Source: Erythrobacter sp. ANT-B3C2 (GTDB taxonomy: Bacteria > Pseudomonadota > Alphaproteobacteria > Sphingomonadales > Sphingomonadaceae). Taken from it: DNA of 64,000 nt. Of the stretch, positions 1 to 8,713 are shown piece by piece. Below the pieces are notes generated by a model, which was given only the letters and a program-made list of their open reading frames with translations, did not search any database and was not told where the DNA came from. Numbering within the stretch: the stretch's first letter is position 1; the number at the start of each line of letters is the position of its first letter. Made by a program: the position numbers and the translations under genes. The stretch spans positions 31,444 through 95,443 of the forward strand of contig LXQI01000009.1 in assembly GCA_001683845.1 (NCBI GenBank). Reading direction: 5' to 3'.

Positions 1-1
1 T

Positions 2-67
2 CTGGAGGGTGAGCCTTTGAACCGTCGGGAAATGGACGCATTGATGGAGCGCGACCGCAATGGATGA
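2..67 (+). CDS. GTA tail assembly chaperone, C-terminal end only (partial)
   Basis: An open frame enters from the left edge and stops with TGA at 65-67. The visible 21 residues end in a segment with PLNRREMDALMERD, which looks like the C-terminus of the small TIGR02216-type phage proteins (tail assembly chaperone) that sit just before the tape measure gene in gene transfer agent operons. It overlaps the ATG of the next gene by 8 bases, as is usual in these tightly packed operons. The call rests mostly on position and on a short tail, so it is tentative. Confidence 0.55.
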   Translation: MEGEPLNRREMDALMERDRNG

Positions 68-641
68 CGAGATCGACACGCTGATGATCGAGGTCCGCGC
101 AAGCACCCAAGGATTTCGCTCGGACATCGAAACAATGCGCGGGGCTCTCGACACAACCTTGATCGAGGGCTTCGCCAAGGCGGGCAACGTGTTCGAACGC
201 GGGCTGCTGTCGGCAATCCGGCGGGGCAGCGTGGGCTTTGACGACCTCAAGCAGGTCGCGCTGCAGACCATGAACGAGATCGCCGCTCAGGCGGTGCAGG
301 CCGGCATCGGAAGCCTGCTGCGCGGCGGCGGGGCGAGCGGCGGCGCACCGGGCCTGGGCTCGGTTCTGTCCGGCGCACTGGGTTCGCTGTTCGGTCTGCC
401 CGGAAGGGCGACGGGAGGTCCGGTGTCGCCCGGGGCGGCCTATTTGGTGGGCGAGCGGGGTCCTGAAGTCTTCGTGCCGACTTCTTCGGGGCGGATTGAG
501 GCAGGGCAGGGGCAGCGCGCGCGCGATGTGCGAGTTTCCATCCACCTCGACCAGCCGCGCGGCGGCGATGCACCAGGCGCGCTGCGCCGTTCCTCGCGAC
601 AGGTCGCAAGCTCAGTTCGCCGCGCGCTGCAGACGTTCTAA
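60..641 (+). CDS. GTA/phage tail tape measure protein (short form)
   Basis: This 193-residue protein should set tail length or line the tail tube of a gene transfer agent particle. It has an amphipathic N-terminal half (residues 1-85), then a Gly/Ala/Leu-rich stretch (about 88-120), and then the segment ATGGPVSPGAAYLVGERGPE with EVFVPTSSG, which is typical of the C-terminal end of lambda-type tape measure proteins. It is far shorter than siphophage tape measures, which fits the short GTA tail. It lies between the chaperone fragment and the gp12-like gene, in one operon. ATG at 60 is the natural start, with a GGAG about 11 bases upstream. Confidence 0.82.
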   Translation: MDDEIDTLMIEVRASTQGFRSDIETMRGALDTTLIEGFAKAGNVFERGLLSAIRRGSVGFDDLKQVALQTMNEIAAQAVQAGIGSLLRGGGASGGAPGLGSVLSGALGSLFGLPGRATGGPVSPGAAYLVGERGPEVFVPTSSGRIEAGQGQRARDVRVSIHLDQPRGGDAPGALRRSSRQVASSVRRALQTF

Positions 642-657
642 AGGGGGGGCGAGAGAA

Positions 658-2982
658 ATGGCCTTCTGGCTTGCACGGGAGCTGGACGGTCAGCAGTCGG
701 ACTATATTCAGCGGTTCGATCCGCGATTTTGGACCCTCGACTTTCCTCGCCCGATGATGGGCTCCCTGGTGACGACCGGCGCAGATTCACTGAGAGTGGA
801 GACCGAGTTTCACCATCGGAACGAACTAGCCGGATTGATCTGGGAAAGCCTCGACCGTTTCGACCACCCGCTGCTCGGCTATGCGACTAACCGCGACTAT
901 TCGCGAACGATCCTGCGGTTTCGCTGGCGCTCGCGCGGCGTTGTGCCGCTCGATGAGGTGCATGGGCCAACGCTGACGATTGAGGGGAAGAATGCCGCTG
1001 GCGCCGCGCACAGCTGGTACGTCCGCCTGTGGAATTATGCTCAAGGCACTCCCGAGGATGCACTGCTGACGCTGCCGTTCTCTGCTTTGGCTGGAGGGTG
1101 GGACAAAACAGGCGGCTTGGACCCGGTGTGGCCATATTCGATTGAACGTATGTTCATTTCGGTCGCACCCACTGCCTTCGACCCTGCCGATGCCGGTCGA
1201 CTGGCCGCACGTGAGAATGGATGGGTCGAGCTTTCGTCGATTGAGTGCTCCGGCGACCGGCCAATGCTGACAGTCGGTGACGTCCTGTTGCCGCCGCATG
1301 ACCTGCAGATGGCGACAGCCTATGACGATAGTTACAATCTAGCGCCCGCCCGGCTGGTGCACAACCTTCGCGGCCTGGGGTACCGGGGGGCGGTGATCCA
1401 CTACGTCGGAATGAGCCATTATTATCGCTTGGCCAAAGCAGATGACGGAGCATTGCGAGCGGGTATCACGGAGCCGCTTTGCGGTCCTGCCGAAAGCTGG
1501 CACCGCAGCTTTTTTGCCGAGTGTGAGGCGCAGGGCTACCGGCCGATCGTCTCACTCTCATACGAATTGTTTGCCGAACATTGTCCAGAAGAGTGGCGGC
1601 AGCGCTTTCCCGACGGTTCACCGGCGCTCACCGGATGGGTTCCTCCCTCCACTCTGCTCTCACCGGCGAATGGGGAGGCTATGGCCTTTCTTCAGAAAGT
1701 TGCCGCGCGTTTCACTCAGATTTTGGGAGAGGCGGGGCTGCCAATCTCATTTCAGGTGGGCGAGCCCTGGTGGTGGACGCTCCCTAACGGTCAGATCGCA
1801 CTTTACGACGAAACCGCGCGCTCGGTGTTCGGCGATGTACCAGCAATCACAGACCTGCGTCAGCAGTTATCGGCCGTGCAGCTTACGATGCTCGACAGGG
1901 CTGGAGAGCTGCTGGCAAGTTCAACGGCGGCCCTTCGCGACAGGGTGATCCGTGAGGCGAATGGCACAGCCGAAACCATGCTGCTGGTCTTTACGCCGAC
2001 GGTTCTCGACGCCGCGATGCCCGAGCTGCACCGGGCGAACCTGCCAACCGGATGGGCCTGGCCGGCGTACGATCGACTGCAGTTGGAGGATTATGACTGG
2101 CTGACCGCTGGAAACGAGGGCGATCGATACGCCGCTTACCGTACCGTCGAGCAGAAGCTCGACTACCCGCTTGCACGGCAGGACTATCTGGCTGGCTTTG
2201 TTCTCATGGCGCATGAAGCCGAGGGGAAGTGGCAGCTGATCGATGCCGGCATTGAAGAGGCGCAGAAGCGAGGAGTGGCACGGCTCTTCGTTTGGGCGCT
2301 GCCCCAGATAAACCGCGATGGTTACACTCGCCTACCCACTCCGAGGGTCTCTGACATGCAAGCGTTCGATGATGTGCTCTATCCGCTTGCGCTTGGGCGG
2401 GATGCTGGGGTCAGCGCGGAGTTCTCGACCTCCGTTTCGCTGACGGCATCGGGGCACGAGCGACGCGCCAGCCACTGGACCGACGCCCGGCTACACTTCG
2501 ATGTTGGACCAGGCGTTCGGTCCGAAGCGGAACTCGGGATCCTGATTGCCTTTTTTCGCGCCCGGCGAGGCGCCGCACGGGGCTTTCGACTCCGCGACCC
2601 GTTCGACTTTAGCTCGGCCGGGATGACAGGGGTGCCCGGGCCATGTGACCAGCTGCTCGCGAAGGGAGACGGCCTTACAGCTCGTTTCCGTCTGTGCAAG
2701 CATTACGCCGGACCCGATCCGCAATTGCGGTTCATATCCCGGCCGCGCGCTTCGAGCGTGGTGGCGAGCGTCGGTGGCCTTGCCACCGATGCCTGGGCTC
2801 TGGAAGAAGGAGGTTGGATCGTGTTCCACGAGGCCCCGCTTGCGGGAGCGGAGGTGTGCGCAGGATTTTTGTTCGATGTGCCGGTCCGTTTCGCAACCGA
2901 CAGGCTCGACATCACCGGAGCGGCGTTCGCGGCTGGGGAAGCGCCATCGGTGCCGCTGGTCGAAGTACGGGAAGTCGCGTGA
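658..2982 (+). CDS. GTA gp12-like distal tail protein: DUF2460 fused to a large N-terminal module
   Basis: The last ~205 residues (about 569-774) match the DUF2460/TIGR02217 family: FDDVLYPLALG at the start of the domain, then HWTDARLHFDVGPGVRS and AFFRARRGAARGFRLRDPFDF. That family is the GTA gp12 distal tail component. In Rhodobacter the protein is only about 200 residues; here roughly 570 residues precede it. The extra part has a beta-rich first ~200 residues and then a region that reads like a TIM-barrel glycosidase (GYRGAVIHYVG, YRPIVSLSYELF, QVGEPWWWTLPNGQ). The start at 658 follows an AAAGGGGGGGCGAGAGAA ribosome site and is 774 residues long. The stop overlaps the GTG of the next gene. 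Catalytic activity of the extra module is unproven. Confidence 0.85.
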   Translation: MAFWLARELDGQQSDYIQRFDPRFWTLDFPRPMMGSLVTTGADSLRVETEFHHRNELAGLIWESLDRFDHPLLGYATNRDYSRTILRFRWRSRGVVPLDEVHGPTLTIEGKNAAGAAHSWYVRLWNYAQGTPEDALLTLPFSALAGGWDKTGGLDPVWPYSIERMFISVAPTAFDPADAGRLAARENGWVELSSIECSGDRPMLTVGDVLLPPHDLQMATAYDDSYNLAPARLVHNLRGLGYRGAVIHYVGMSHYYRLAKADDGALRAGITEPLCGPAESWHRSFFAECEAQGYRPIVSLSYELFAEHCPEEWRQRFPDGSPALTGWVPPSTLLSPANGEAMAFLQKVAARFTQILGEAGLPISFQVGEPWWWTLPNGQIALYDETARSVFGDVPAITDLRQQLSAVQLTMLDRAGELLASSTAALRDRVIREANGTAETMLLVFTPTVLDAAMPELHRANLPTGWAWPAYDRLQLEDYDWLTAGNEGDRYAAYRTVEQKLDYPLARQDYLAGFVLMAHEAEGKWQLIDAGIEEAQKRGVARLFVWALPQINRDGYTRLPTPRVSDMQAFDDVLYPLALGRDAGVSAEFSTSVSLTASGHERRASHWTDARLHFDVGPGVRSEAELGILIAFFRARRGAARGFRLRDPFDFSSAGMTGVPGPCDQLLAKGDGLTARFRLCKHYAGPDPQLRFISRPRASSVVASVGGLATDAWALEEGGWIVFHEAPLAGAEVCAGFLFDVPVRFATDRLDITGAAFAAGEAPSVPLVEVREVA

Positions 2983-3794
2983 GCAGGGTTTTCTTCAGCC
3001 AAGAACTGGAGTGTATTGCGACCTACTGGCGGATCTACCGCAAGGACGGGGTAGCGATCGGGCTGACCAGCCACGATCAGGACCTATGGTTTAATGGCTT
3101 ACGCCACCAGAGCTCGCCGGGCATGGTGCCCAGTGCCATTCGGCGCACTGCCGACCTCAGCCCCGACAGCGCCGAGGTGCAGGGAGTGCTCACGGCCGAT
3201 TCGATTGGTGCCGACGATCTCGCCACGGGACGGTTCGATGGGGCACGAATTGAAATCGGACTCGTCGACTGGGAGACGCTGGATCGTGCGGTGCTTTACC
3301 GGGGCACCATTGGCGGGGTGACCGAGGAAGGCGGCGGCTACCACGCCGAATTGCAATCGGCGAAGGAGGCCCTGCTGACCGATCTGGTGCCGCGCACGAG
3401 CCCCACTTGCCGGGCCCAGTTCTGCGGCCCTGGGTGTACGCTGAGCGCACCGCGATTTACGCATGAAGCTCGGCTCTCGGCAGTGGATCTCGATGGAAAT
3501 GTGGTTGAGTTCGCTGGCGGTCCAGCTCCGGAAGACCTTGAAGACGGCAGCCTGCGGTGGATCGACGGTCCCTATGCGGGCCAGTGGATGGAGATTATGA
3601 GCAGCGGGCCGGGGGGATTGGTGCTCGATATTCGACTCGATGCCGAACTCGCACTGGGGACAAGGGCACTGCTGCGCGAGGGGTGCGACCACACACTGGA
3701 GACATGCCAAAATCGTTTTCGCAATGCGATCAACTTCCGGGGCGAGCCATTCTTGCCCGGCAACGATCTGATCGCACGCTATCCGCAAGGCTGA
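2979..3794 (+). CDS. GTA gp13-like hub protein (DUF2163)
   Basis: The 271-residue product belongs to the DUF2163/TIGR02218 family, the GTA gp13 baseplate hub. The N-terminus CIATYWRIYRKDGVAIGLTS and the following HDQDL are the family signature. The C-terminal half has a cysteine set, TCRAQFCGPGC and GCDHTLETC, that fits metal or Fe-S binding reported for this family. GTG at 2979 overlaps the previous stop (GTGA), which indicates translational coupling. Four bases separate its stop from the ATG of gp14. Confidence 0.88.
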   Translation: MSRVFFSQELECIATYWRIYRKDGVAIGLTSHDQDLWFNGLRHQSSPGMVPSAIRRTADLSPDSAEVQGVLTADSIGADDLATGRFDGARIEIGLVDWETLDRAVLYRGTIGGVTEEGGGYHAELQSAKEALLTDLVPRTSPTCRAQFCGPGCTLSAPRFTHEARLSAVDLDGNVVEFAGGPAPEDLEDGSLRWIDGPYAGQWMEIMSSGPGGLVLDIRLDAELALGTRALLREGCDHTLETCQNRFRNAINFRGEPFLPGNDLIARYPQG

Positions 3795-3797
3795 GCG

Positions 3798-4202
3798 ATG
3801 TCTGTTCGAAATGAACTCGCGGCCGCTGCCCGGCAACTTGTCGGCGTCGACTTCCGGTTGCTGGGGCGTGATCCGCAGCAAGGCCTAGACTGCGTCGGCG
3901 TTCTTGTGGTGTCGCTCGCCGCCATTGACCGGGTGCCGCGCGTGCCGCTGCACTACCGGCTGCGCCGCACCGAGATAGATGAGTTTATAGCAGCCGCACG
4001 CCTACTGGGTCTGACGAACGCGGACGGACAGGCGCTCGCTGGCGACGTGCTGGTGGCACGGCCAGGCCCAGCGCAATTCCATGCGGCGATCGTTACAGCG
4101 GATGGAATTGTCCATGCACATGCGGGGCTTGGTCAAGTGGTCCTCAGCCCCGCTCCGCTGACTTGGCCTCTAGCGCACCACTGGCGGCTTTCGGATCAAT
4201 AG
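3798..4202 (+). CDS. GTA gp14-like NlpC/P60 cell-wall peptidase
   Basis: This 134-residue protein fits the GTA-specific NlpC/P60 family (TIGR02219), which helps the tail tip get through peptidoglycan. The putative catalytic cysteine lies in QGLDCVGV near residue 34. The histidine is in QFHAAIV near residue 95, and a second His pair follows in GIVHAHAG. The size is normal for the family. It lies between the gp13 hub and the gp15-like gene. Confidence 0.88.
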   Translation: MSVRNELAAAARQLVGVDFRLLGRDPQQGLDCVGVLVVSLAAIDRVPRVPLHYRLRRTEIDEFIAAARLLGLTNADGQALAGDVLVARPGPAQFHAAIVTADGIVHAHAGLGQVVLSPAPLTWPLAHHWRLSDQ

Positions 4203-4213
4203 GTTCAAACATC

Positions 4214-6391
4214 ATGGCGACGCTTGTTTTCACCGCACTGGGCACAGCGCTGGGCGGCCCCCTTGGGGGCGCGCTCGGCTCGCTGGTAGGCAGCCAGCTC
4301 GACCGGTCAATTGGCGGGTCTTCGTCACGGCAAGGTGCCCGACTAAAAGAGCTTTCGGTGACGACCTCCAGCTATGGCACGCCAATCGCGCGCCACTACG
4401 GCACGATGCGTGCGGCAGGCAGCATCATCTGGGCGACCGACCTGATCGAGAGCAGCGAAAAAAACGGGGGCAGCAAGGGCCGGCCCGCCACGGCGGCCTA
4501 TAGCTATTCCATTTCGTTTGCCGTAGCCTTGGCGAGCCGTCCGATTACCCGCCTGGGTCGCATTTGGGCCGACGGCAACCTGCTGCGCGGCGCCGCAGGC
4601 GACCTTAAAGTCGGTTGCGAGTTGCGGGTTTACACAGGCCATGGCGATCAACGGCCCGATCCCCTCATTGCGGCGCAGAAGGGAGCCGGCTGCCCGGCGT
4701 TCCGAGGCTTTGCCTATTGCGTGTTCGAGGGATTGCAATTGGCCGAGTTCGGCAACCGCGTCCCCGCGCTGACCTTCGAAATCATAGCCGACCGTGGCGA
4801 GGTGAAACTGACCCAGCTCGTCGAACCGGTAGACGAGGCGCTGGAGGTTGATCGGTCGCTCGATGGGCTAAGCGGGTTTAGCGATGAAGGCGGACCTCTT
4901 TCTGCCACGCTGGCAACGATCGACCAACTCTATCCGCTCGCCCTCGATGCGGGTGGCGACCGACTTACGCTACGTGCAGCCGATAAGGTGCCGTCTGAAG
5001 CTCCGATGTTGGCTGAGCCTGCGGTCGATACAGGCGACGGTAGCTTTGGGGCGGCAACGGGCACGTCGCGGCGGCGGGTACCCGATCTCGAGGATGCTCC
5101 CGAGGGACTGCGCTATTACGATATCGCACGAGACTACCAAGCCGGGTTGCAGCGATCTGTTGGACGAGCCCGCAAGGGCCGTCAGCACATCATCGAATTT
5201 CCAGGTGCGCTCGAAGCGACGGCGGCGCGCACGCTCGCCAATGCAGCGGCTGAGCGCGCGGGGTGGTCGCGCGAGACACTGGTCTGGAGGTCGACCGAGC
5301 TTGATCCGGCGATCGCACCAGGCTCGGTTGTGCGAGTGCCTGGACAAGGCGGCCTTTGGCGTGTGGAAACCTGGGAGTGGCGAGAGCTGGGAGTGGAGCT
5401 GGAACTGCGACGCCTGCCGCGGTGCCCGACCCGGCGAACCGCCGCGCGGGCGGGAGAGGCTCTGCCCGCTCCAGACCGTGTGGCAACGCCGACCCACCTG
5501 GCAGCGTTCGAGCTTCCGCTGGATGGAGCTGGCGCTAGTGACGTGCGCCGCATCTATGCCGCCGCTTCTTCCTCCTCAAGCGGATGGAAGGGGGCGGCGC
5601 TATATCTCGAAGTCGACGGCAACCTCGTTCCCCTAGGAAGCAGTGGCTCACGGAGAAGCATTCTCGGCGCGACGCGGAGTGGCCTGGGGAGGTCTGTCGG
5701 AATGTTGCTGCAACGCGAGGCGGAGCTCGAGGTCGAGCTCGTTTCAGAAGATCTTGAGCTTGCGAGTACGTCCGGGATAGGTTTGGCAGGTGGAGCCAAT
5801 CGCGCGCTGGTCGATGGCGAGATCATGCAATTCGCGAGCGCGAAGCGGATCGGCCCTGCGCGTTGGCTGTTGACCGGCCTCTTACGCGCTCGCGGCGGCA
5901 CAGAACCCGAAGCGGCGAAAGGGCATGAGGCCGGCGCTCGTTTCGTGCTGCTGGACGAGACGTTGGTGGCTCTGGATATTGCAAAGTTCAGCGGAACAGG
6001 CGGCGCGAAAATCGCGGCGATCGGGCTTGCTGATCCGGAGCCGGTAACAGTAGCGCTGCTGAATACGGGCGCAAGCCTGCGGCCACTTACGCCGGTGCAT
6101 CCGCGCTACACCATTTCTTCAGATGGTGTGCTCGCCTTTGAATGGACCCGGCGTGCGCGAGGCGCTTGGGTCTGGGGCGAGGAGGTGGAAACCCCGATGG
6201 TCGAGCCGACCGAGTGCTATCTCGCGGGGATCGGCGATGCCGATCAGCCAGTCGTGCGATGGGAGTTGGACCGGGCGCGTCTTGCGCTGACACCCGATCT
6301 GCAGGCAGCCCATTCCGGCGCTCGTCTGTGGGTCCGCCAGGTCGGCTTGCATAGCCTTTCTCACCCGCTTCTCCTCGCTAATCTGCCATGA
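4214..6391 (+). CDS. GTA gp15-like tail hub/host-recognition protein (short form)
   Basis: The 725-residue protein starts with a Gly/Ala-rich hydrophobic segment (TALGTALGGPLGGALGSLVG) and continues with YGTPIARHYGTMRAAGSIIW and GRIWADGNLLR, typical of the GTA host specificity/megatron proteins. A DUF3168-free tail-tip fold with a jelly-roll-like C-terminus is expected. The Rhodobacter counterpart is about 1300 residues, so this version lacks a large part. ATG at 4214 is preferred because it opens the conserved N-terminus. It sits last among the core tail genes and is followed 19 bases later by DUF2793. Confidence 0.82.
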   Translation: MATLVFTALGTALGGPLGGALGSLVGSQLDRSIGGSSSRQGARLKELSVTTSSYGTPIARHYGTMRAAGSIIWATDLIESSEKNGGSKGRPATAAYSYSISFAVALASRPITRLGRIWADGNLLRGAAGDLKVGCELRVYTGHGDQRPDPLIAAQKGAGCPAFRGFAYCVFEGLQLAEFGNRVPALTFEIIADRGEVKLTQLVEPVDEALEVDRSLDGLSGFSDEGGPLSATLATIDQLYPLALDAGGDRLTLRAADKVPSEAPMLAEPAVDTGDGSFGAATGTSRRRVPDLEDAPEGLRYYDIARDYQAGLQRSVGRARKGRQHIIEFPGALEATAARTLANAAAERAGWSRETLVWRSTELDPAIAPGSVVRVPGQGGLWRVETWEWRELGVELELRRLPRCPTRRTAARAGEALPAPDRVATPTHLAAFELPLDGAGASDVRRIYAAASSSSSGWKGAALYLEVDGNLVPLGSSGSRRSILGATRSGLGRSVGMLLQREAELEVELVSEDLELASTSGIGLAGGANRALVDGEIMQFASAKRIGPARWLLTGLLRARGGTEPEAAKGHEAGARFVLLDETLVALDIAKFSGTGGAKIAAIGLADPEPVTVALLNTGASLRPLTPVHPRYTISSDGVLAFEWTRRARGAWVWGEEVETPMVEPTECYLAGIGDADQPVVRWELDRARLALTPDLQAAHSGARLWVRQVGLHSLSHPLLLANLP

Positions 6392-6410
6392 TCACCAAGG
6401 ATCGAACCCC

Positions 6411-6869
6411 ATGACCAGCCCAATCGAATTCACGTCGAGGAGCCCTCGATTTGGTCTGCCCCTGTTGTATCCGGGCCAAGCGCAGAAAGAGTTTTTTATC
6501 AACGAGGCCGTTTCGTTCACCGACTTGCTGTTGCATGCAGCCATCGAAGGCGAGGAGAACGAGCCGCCGGTAAATGTAAGCGAAGGCGAATGCTGGCTCG
6601 TAGGGGCGGCCGCGTCCGGAGCATGGGCCGGCCACGAAGGGCAGCTCGCTTCCTACCAGGCAGGAACCTGGCTATTCGTGCCGCCTCGCGACGGGATGCG
6701 CGTTCTCGATCGGCCAAACAAGCAGGACCGGGTGTTTCGGGGCGAATGGCAGCGGGCAAAGCCGATCGACGCGCCGGCGGGTGGAACAATGGTCGACGCA
6801 GAAGCGCGCGCCGCGATCGCACAGCTGATCGCTGCCCTCATAGCAGGAGGGATCTTGCCCTCGAACTGA
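6411..6869 (+). CDS. GTA-associated DUF2793 protein
   Basis: This 152-residue protein has the DUF2793 pattern: FGLPLLYPGQAQKEFFINEA, then a GECWLVG segment, AGTWLFVPP and GMRVLD, with an Ala/Ile-rich C-terminus. DUF2793 proteins close GTA tail modules in many alphaproteobacteria and may be tail fibres or spikes. It ends the phage-like operon here; the next gene is an unrelated cellular one. Confidence 0.8.
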   Translation: MTSPIEFTSRSPRFGLPLLYPGQAQKEFFINEAVSFTDLLLHAAIEGEENEPPVNVSEGECWLVGAAASGAWAGHEGQLASYQAGTWLFVPPRDGMRVLDRPNKQDRVFRGEWQRAKPIDAPAGGTMVDAEARAAIAQLIAALIAGGILPSN

Positions 6870-6929
6870 TTTGTCGGAGCCATCTCAGCTGATCCTCGTT
6901 AAGCTTACAAGCAAAAGGGGAGCTGAAGT

Positions 6930-7457
6930 ATGAAGCCGTTTTCCACAGCTTGGATTGCGCTGGCAGCATCCTTGGCCGGATGTCAGACGATCGACGAGAT
7001 GGGCACAACGAGCCTTGGGCAGACGAAGCTCAGGACTGCCGACGGTACACCAGCCGGCACAGCACGGTTGATCGCGAGCGGATCGGATGTGAACGTGACA
7101 ATCACGTTAAGCGGCCTCTCTCCCGGCACCCACGGCGTTCACCTGCACATGACGGGATCGTGCACACCGCCCGACTTCACCTCTGCTGGCGGACACCTCA
7201 ATCCCGGGGGTCAGGCGCACGGTTTCGATAACCCGCGAGGCGTGCATTTGGGCGATCTGCCCAATGCAGTTGTGGGGCCGGCAGGTGATGGAAGCGTGAG
7301 CTTCACCCTCAGGGGGACTGCCCAGGAGGTGCTTCCACAGATCTTCGACGCGGATGGAACTGCAGTCGTGGTCCACGCTACTGCCGACGATTATCAAACC
7401 GACCCGGCGGGTAATTCTGGGGCGCGGTTAGCGTGCGGAGTGCTCGAACGAGGATGA
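6930..7457 (+). CDS. sodC: Cu-Zn superoxide dismutase, lipoprotein
   Basis: The enzyme converts superoxide to hydrogen peroxide in the periplasm. The 175-residue precursor has a lipobox (LAGC, Cys18), so it is probably lipid-anchored. The Cu/Zn ligands are present: His71 and His73 in GVHLHMTGSC, His89 in GGHLNP, His97, His106 and Asp109 in GVHLGDLPN, and His149 in VVVHATADDY. Cys78 and Cys169 fit the conserved disulfide. An AAAAGGGGAGC ribosome site lies upstream. It stands alone after the GTA operon and converges on queC. Confidence 0.93.
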   Translation: MKPFSTAWIALAASLAGCQTIDEMGTTSLGQTKLRTADGTPAGTARLIASGSDVNVTITLSGLSPGTHGVHLHMTGSCTPPDFTSAGGHLNPGGQAHGFDNPRGVHLGDLPNAVVGPAGDGSVSFTLRGTAQEVLPQIFDADGTAVVVHATADDYQTDPAGNSGARLACGVLERG

Positions 7458-7491
7458 TCTGCGCGGTTTCTAGCGGTAACCGAACTTGTGC

Positions 7492-8190
7492 TCATGGCTC
7501 TGAAGCATGGGCTGCGTAGACGATCGGATCTGCGATACCAGCTTCTCGGAAGCCATTTTGTCGCAAGCGGCAACTGTCGCATAATCCGCATGCGAGCCCA
7601 ACGGCAGTGGGGTCATAGCATGACCAACTCATTCCCGCATTAAGCCCCAAGCGCTTTGCCTCCATCGCGATTCGCGCTTTACCCCAGTGCTGCAGCGGGG
7701 CGTGGATGCGGAAGGCCTCTCCGGTTGCTCCGGCCTTCGTGGCCAAGCGAGCACTCTCTTCGAAGCTGGCGATGAACTCCGGCCGGCAATCGGGATAGCC
7801 CGAGTAGTCGAGCGCATTCACGCCGATGAAGAGATCACACGCTCCGAGCGCTTCGGCCCAACCCAGCGCCAGCGAGAGGAAGATCAGGTTGCGTGCGGGC
7901 ACATAGGTTGTGGGAATTCCCGAGCCGTTGCCCTCTTTCGGCACGGCCAGGTCGGACGTCAGCGCAGAACCGCCGAACTCCCGAAGGTTGAGCGGCAGGA
8001 TAATGTGCCTCAGCACTTGAAGCTCTGCTGCGATCCGAGCCGCAGCGCCGATCTCTCGCCGGTGCCGTTGGCTGTAATCCACTGTCAGTGCGTTCAGCGT
8101 GAAACCGGCCTCCTTAGCGAGCCCCGCTGCCACCATCGAATCAAGACCGCCCGAAAGCAGAACAATCGCGTTTTTGGCAGCTTGGGTCAT
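7492..8190 (-). CDS. queC: 7-cyano-7-deazaguanine synthase
   Basis: QueC makes preQ0 from 7-carboxy-7-deazaguanine with ammonia and ATP, on the way to queuosine in tRNA. The 232-residue protein carries the PP-loop SGGLDS (residues 13-18) and a C-terminal zinc cluster in CYDPTAVGLACGLCDSCRLR. The internal motifs PTTYVPARNLIF and GVNALDYSGYPDCRPEF are typical. ATG at 8190 opens the PP-loop domain directly. No other queuosine gene is in the window. Confidence 0.93.
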   Translation of the reverse strand: MTQAAKNAIVLLSGGLDSMVAAGLAKEAGFTLNALTVDYSQRHRREIGAAARIAAELQVLRHIILPLNLREFGGSALTSDLAVPKEGNGSGIPTTYVPARNLIFLSLALGWAEALGACDLFIGVNALDYSGYPDCRPEFIASFEESARLATKAGATGEAFRIHAPLQHWGKARIAMEAKRLGLNAGMSWSCYDPTAVGLACGLCDSCRLRQNGFREAGIADPIVYAAHASEP

Positions 8191-8235
8191 CGGATGGGAA
8201 CTAAGGGGGCATCTGCGCGGCGGCAAGCGTCGGTG

Positions 8236-8679
8236 TCAGCAGCGCCCGCTTCTTCGCGCCTCACCGTTGAACGTGAAGGGCCTGCCGTTTCGAATTCCCT
8301 GACTGGCGATCTGGACGAGTGCTGAACTTTCTTGGCGGATGGTGGTGCGCCCGTAATCCTCGCCTTCGCACGTGTATTGCACAACCACCTCGTTCGGCAG
8401 GTTCCTGATCAGGAACCGGCTGCAGCGTGCCTGACGATGACCCAGCTGGATGAACTCACGACCCGTCCGTACGCAGATGCGATCTTGTGCCCCGGTGTGC
8501 CGGTCGCGGACTGTCCACATTCCGGGGGAGAGACTGTCGAGCATCGTTGAACGAGTGGCCCAAGCTACTCCCGGAGCAACCGTAAGCATGGTCGCGGCCA
8601 ACAGGATGCCATACCGTGCCAACCTTCGTGCGCCGGGCAGCCGCTGATTCCCCTCGGCAGTCACAATGATCTTTTCCAT
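8236..8679 (-). CDS. Small exported protein, DUF3617-like
   Basis: The 147-residue product has a basic N-terminus followed by a hydrophobic segment (ILLAATMLTVAPGVAWA) that looks like a signal peptide with cleavage after AWA. The mature part has four cysteines (CVRTG, ARCSRF, YTCEG and the C-terminal Cys) and the LSPGMWTVRDR opening seen in DUF3617-type periplasmic proteins. Function is unknown. It lies between hslO and queC on the same strand. Confidence 0.65.
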   Translation of the reverse strand: MEKIIVTAEGNQRLPGARRLARYGILLAATMLTVAPGVAWATRSTMLDSLSPGMWTVRDRHTGAQDRICVRTGREFIQLGHRQARCSRFLIRNLPNEVVVQYTCEGEDYGRTTIRQESSALVQIASQGIRNGRPFTFNGEARRSGRC

Positions 8680-8713
8680 CGTGCCCCCTCTTCATCTCTC
8701 CTGAGAAGCCGTT

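Noticed and set aside
1..6869. A complete prophage at the left edge
   Set aside because: The visible genes match the GTA tail module (gp11-gp15 order, DUF2793) and no integrase, lysis or replication gene follows; only the tail part can be seen here.
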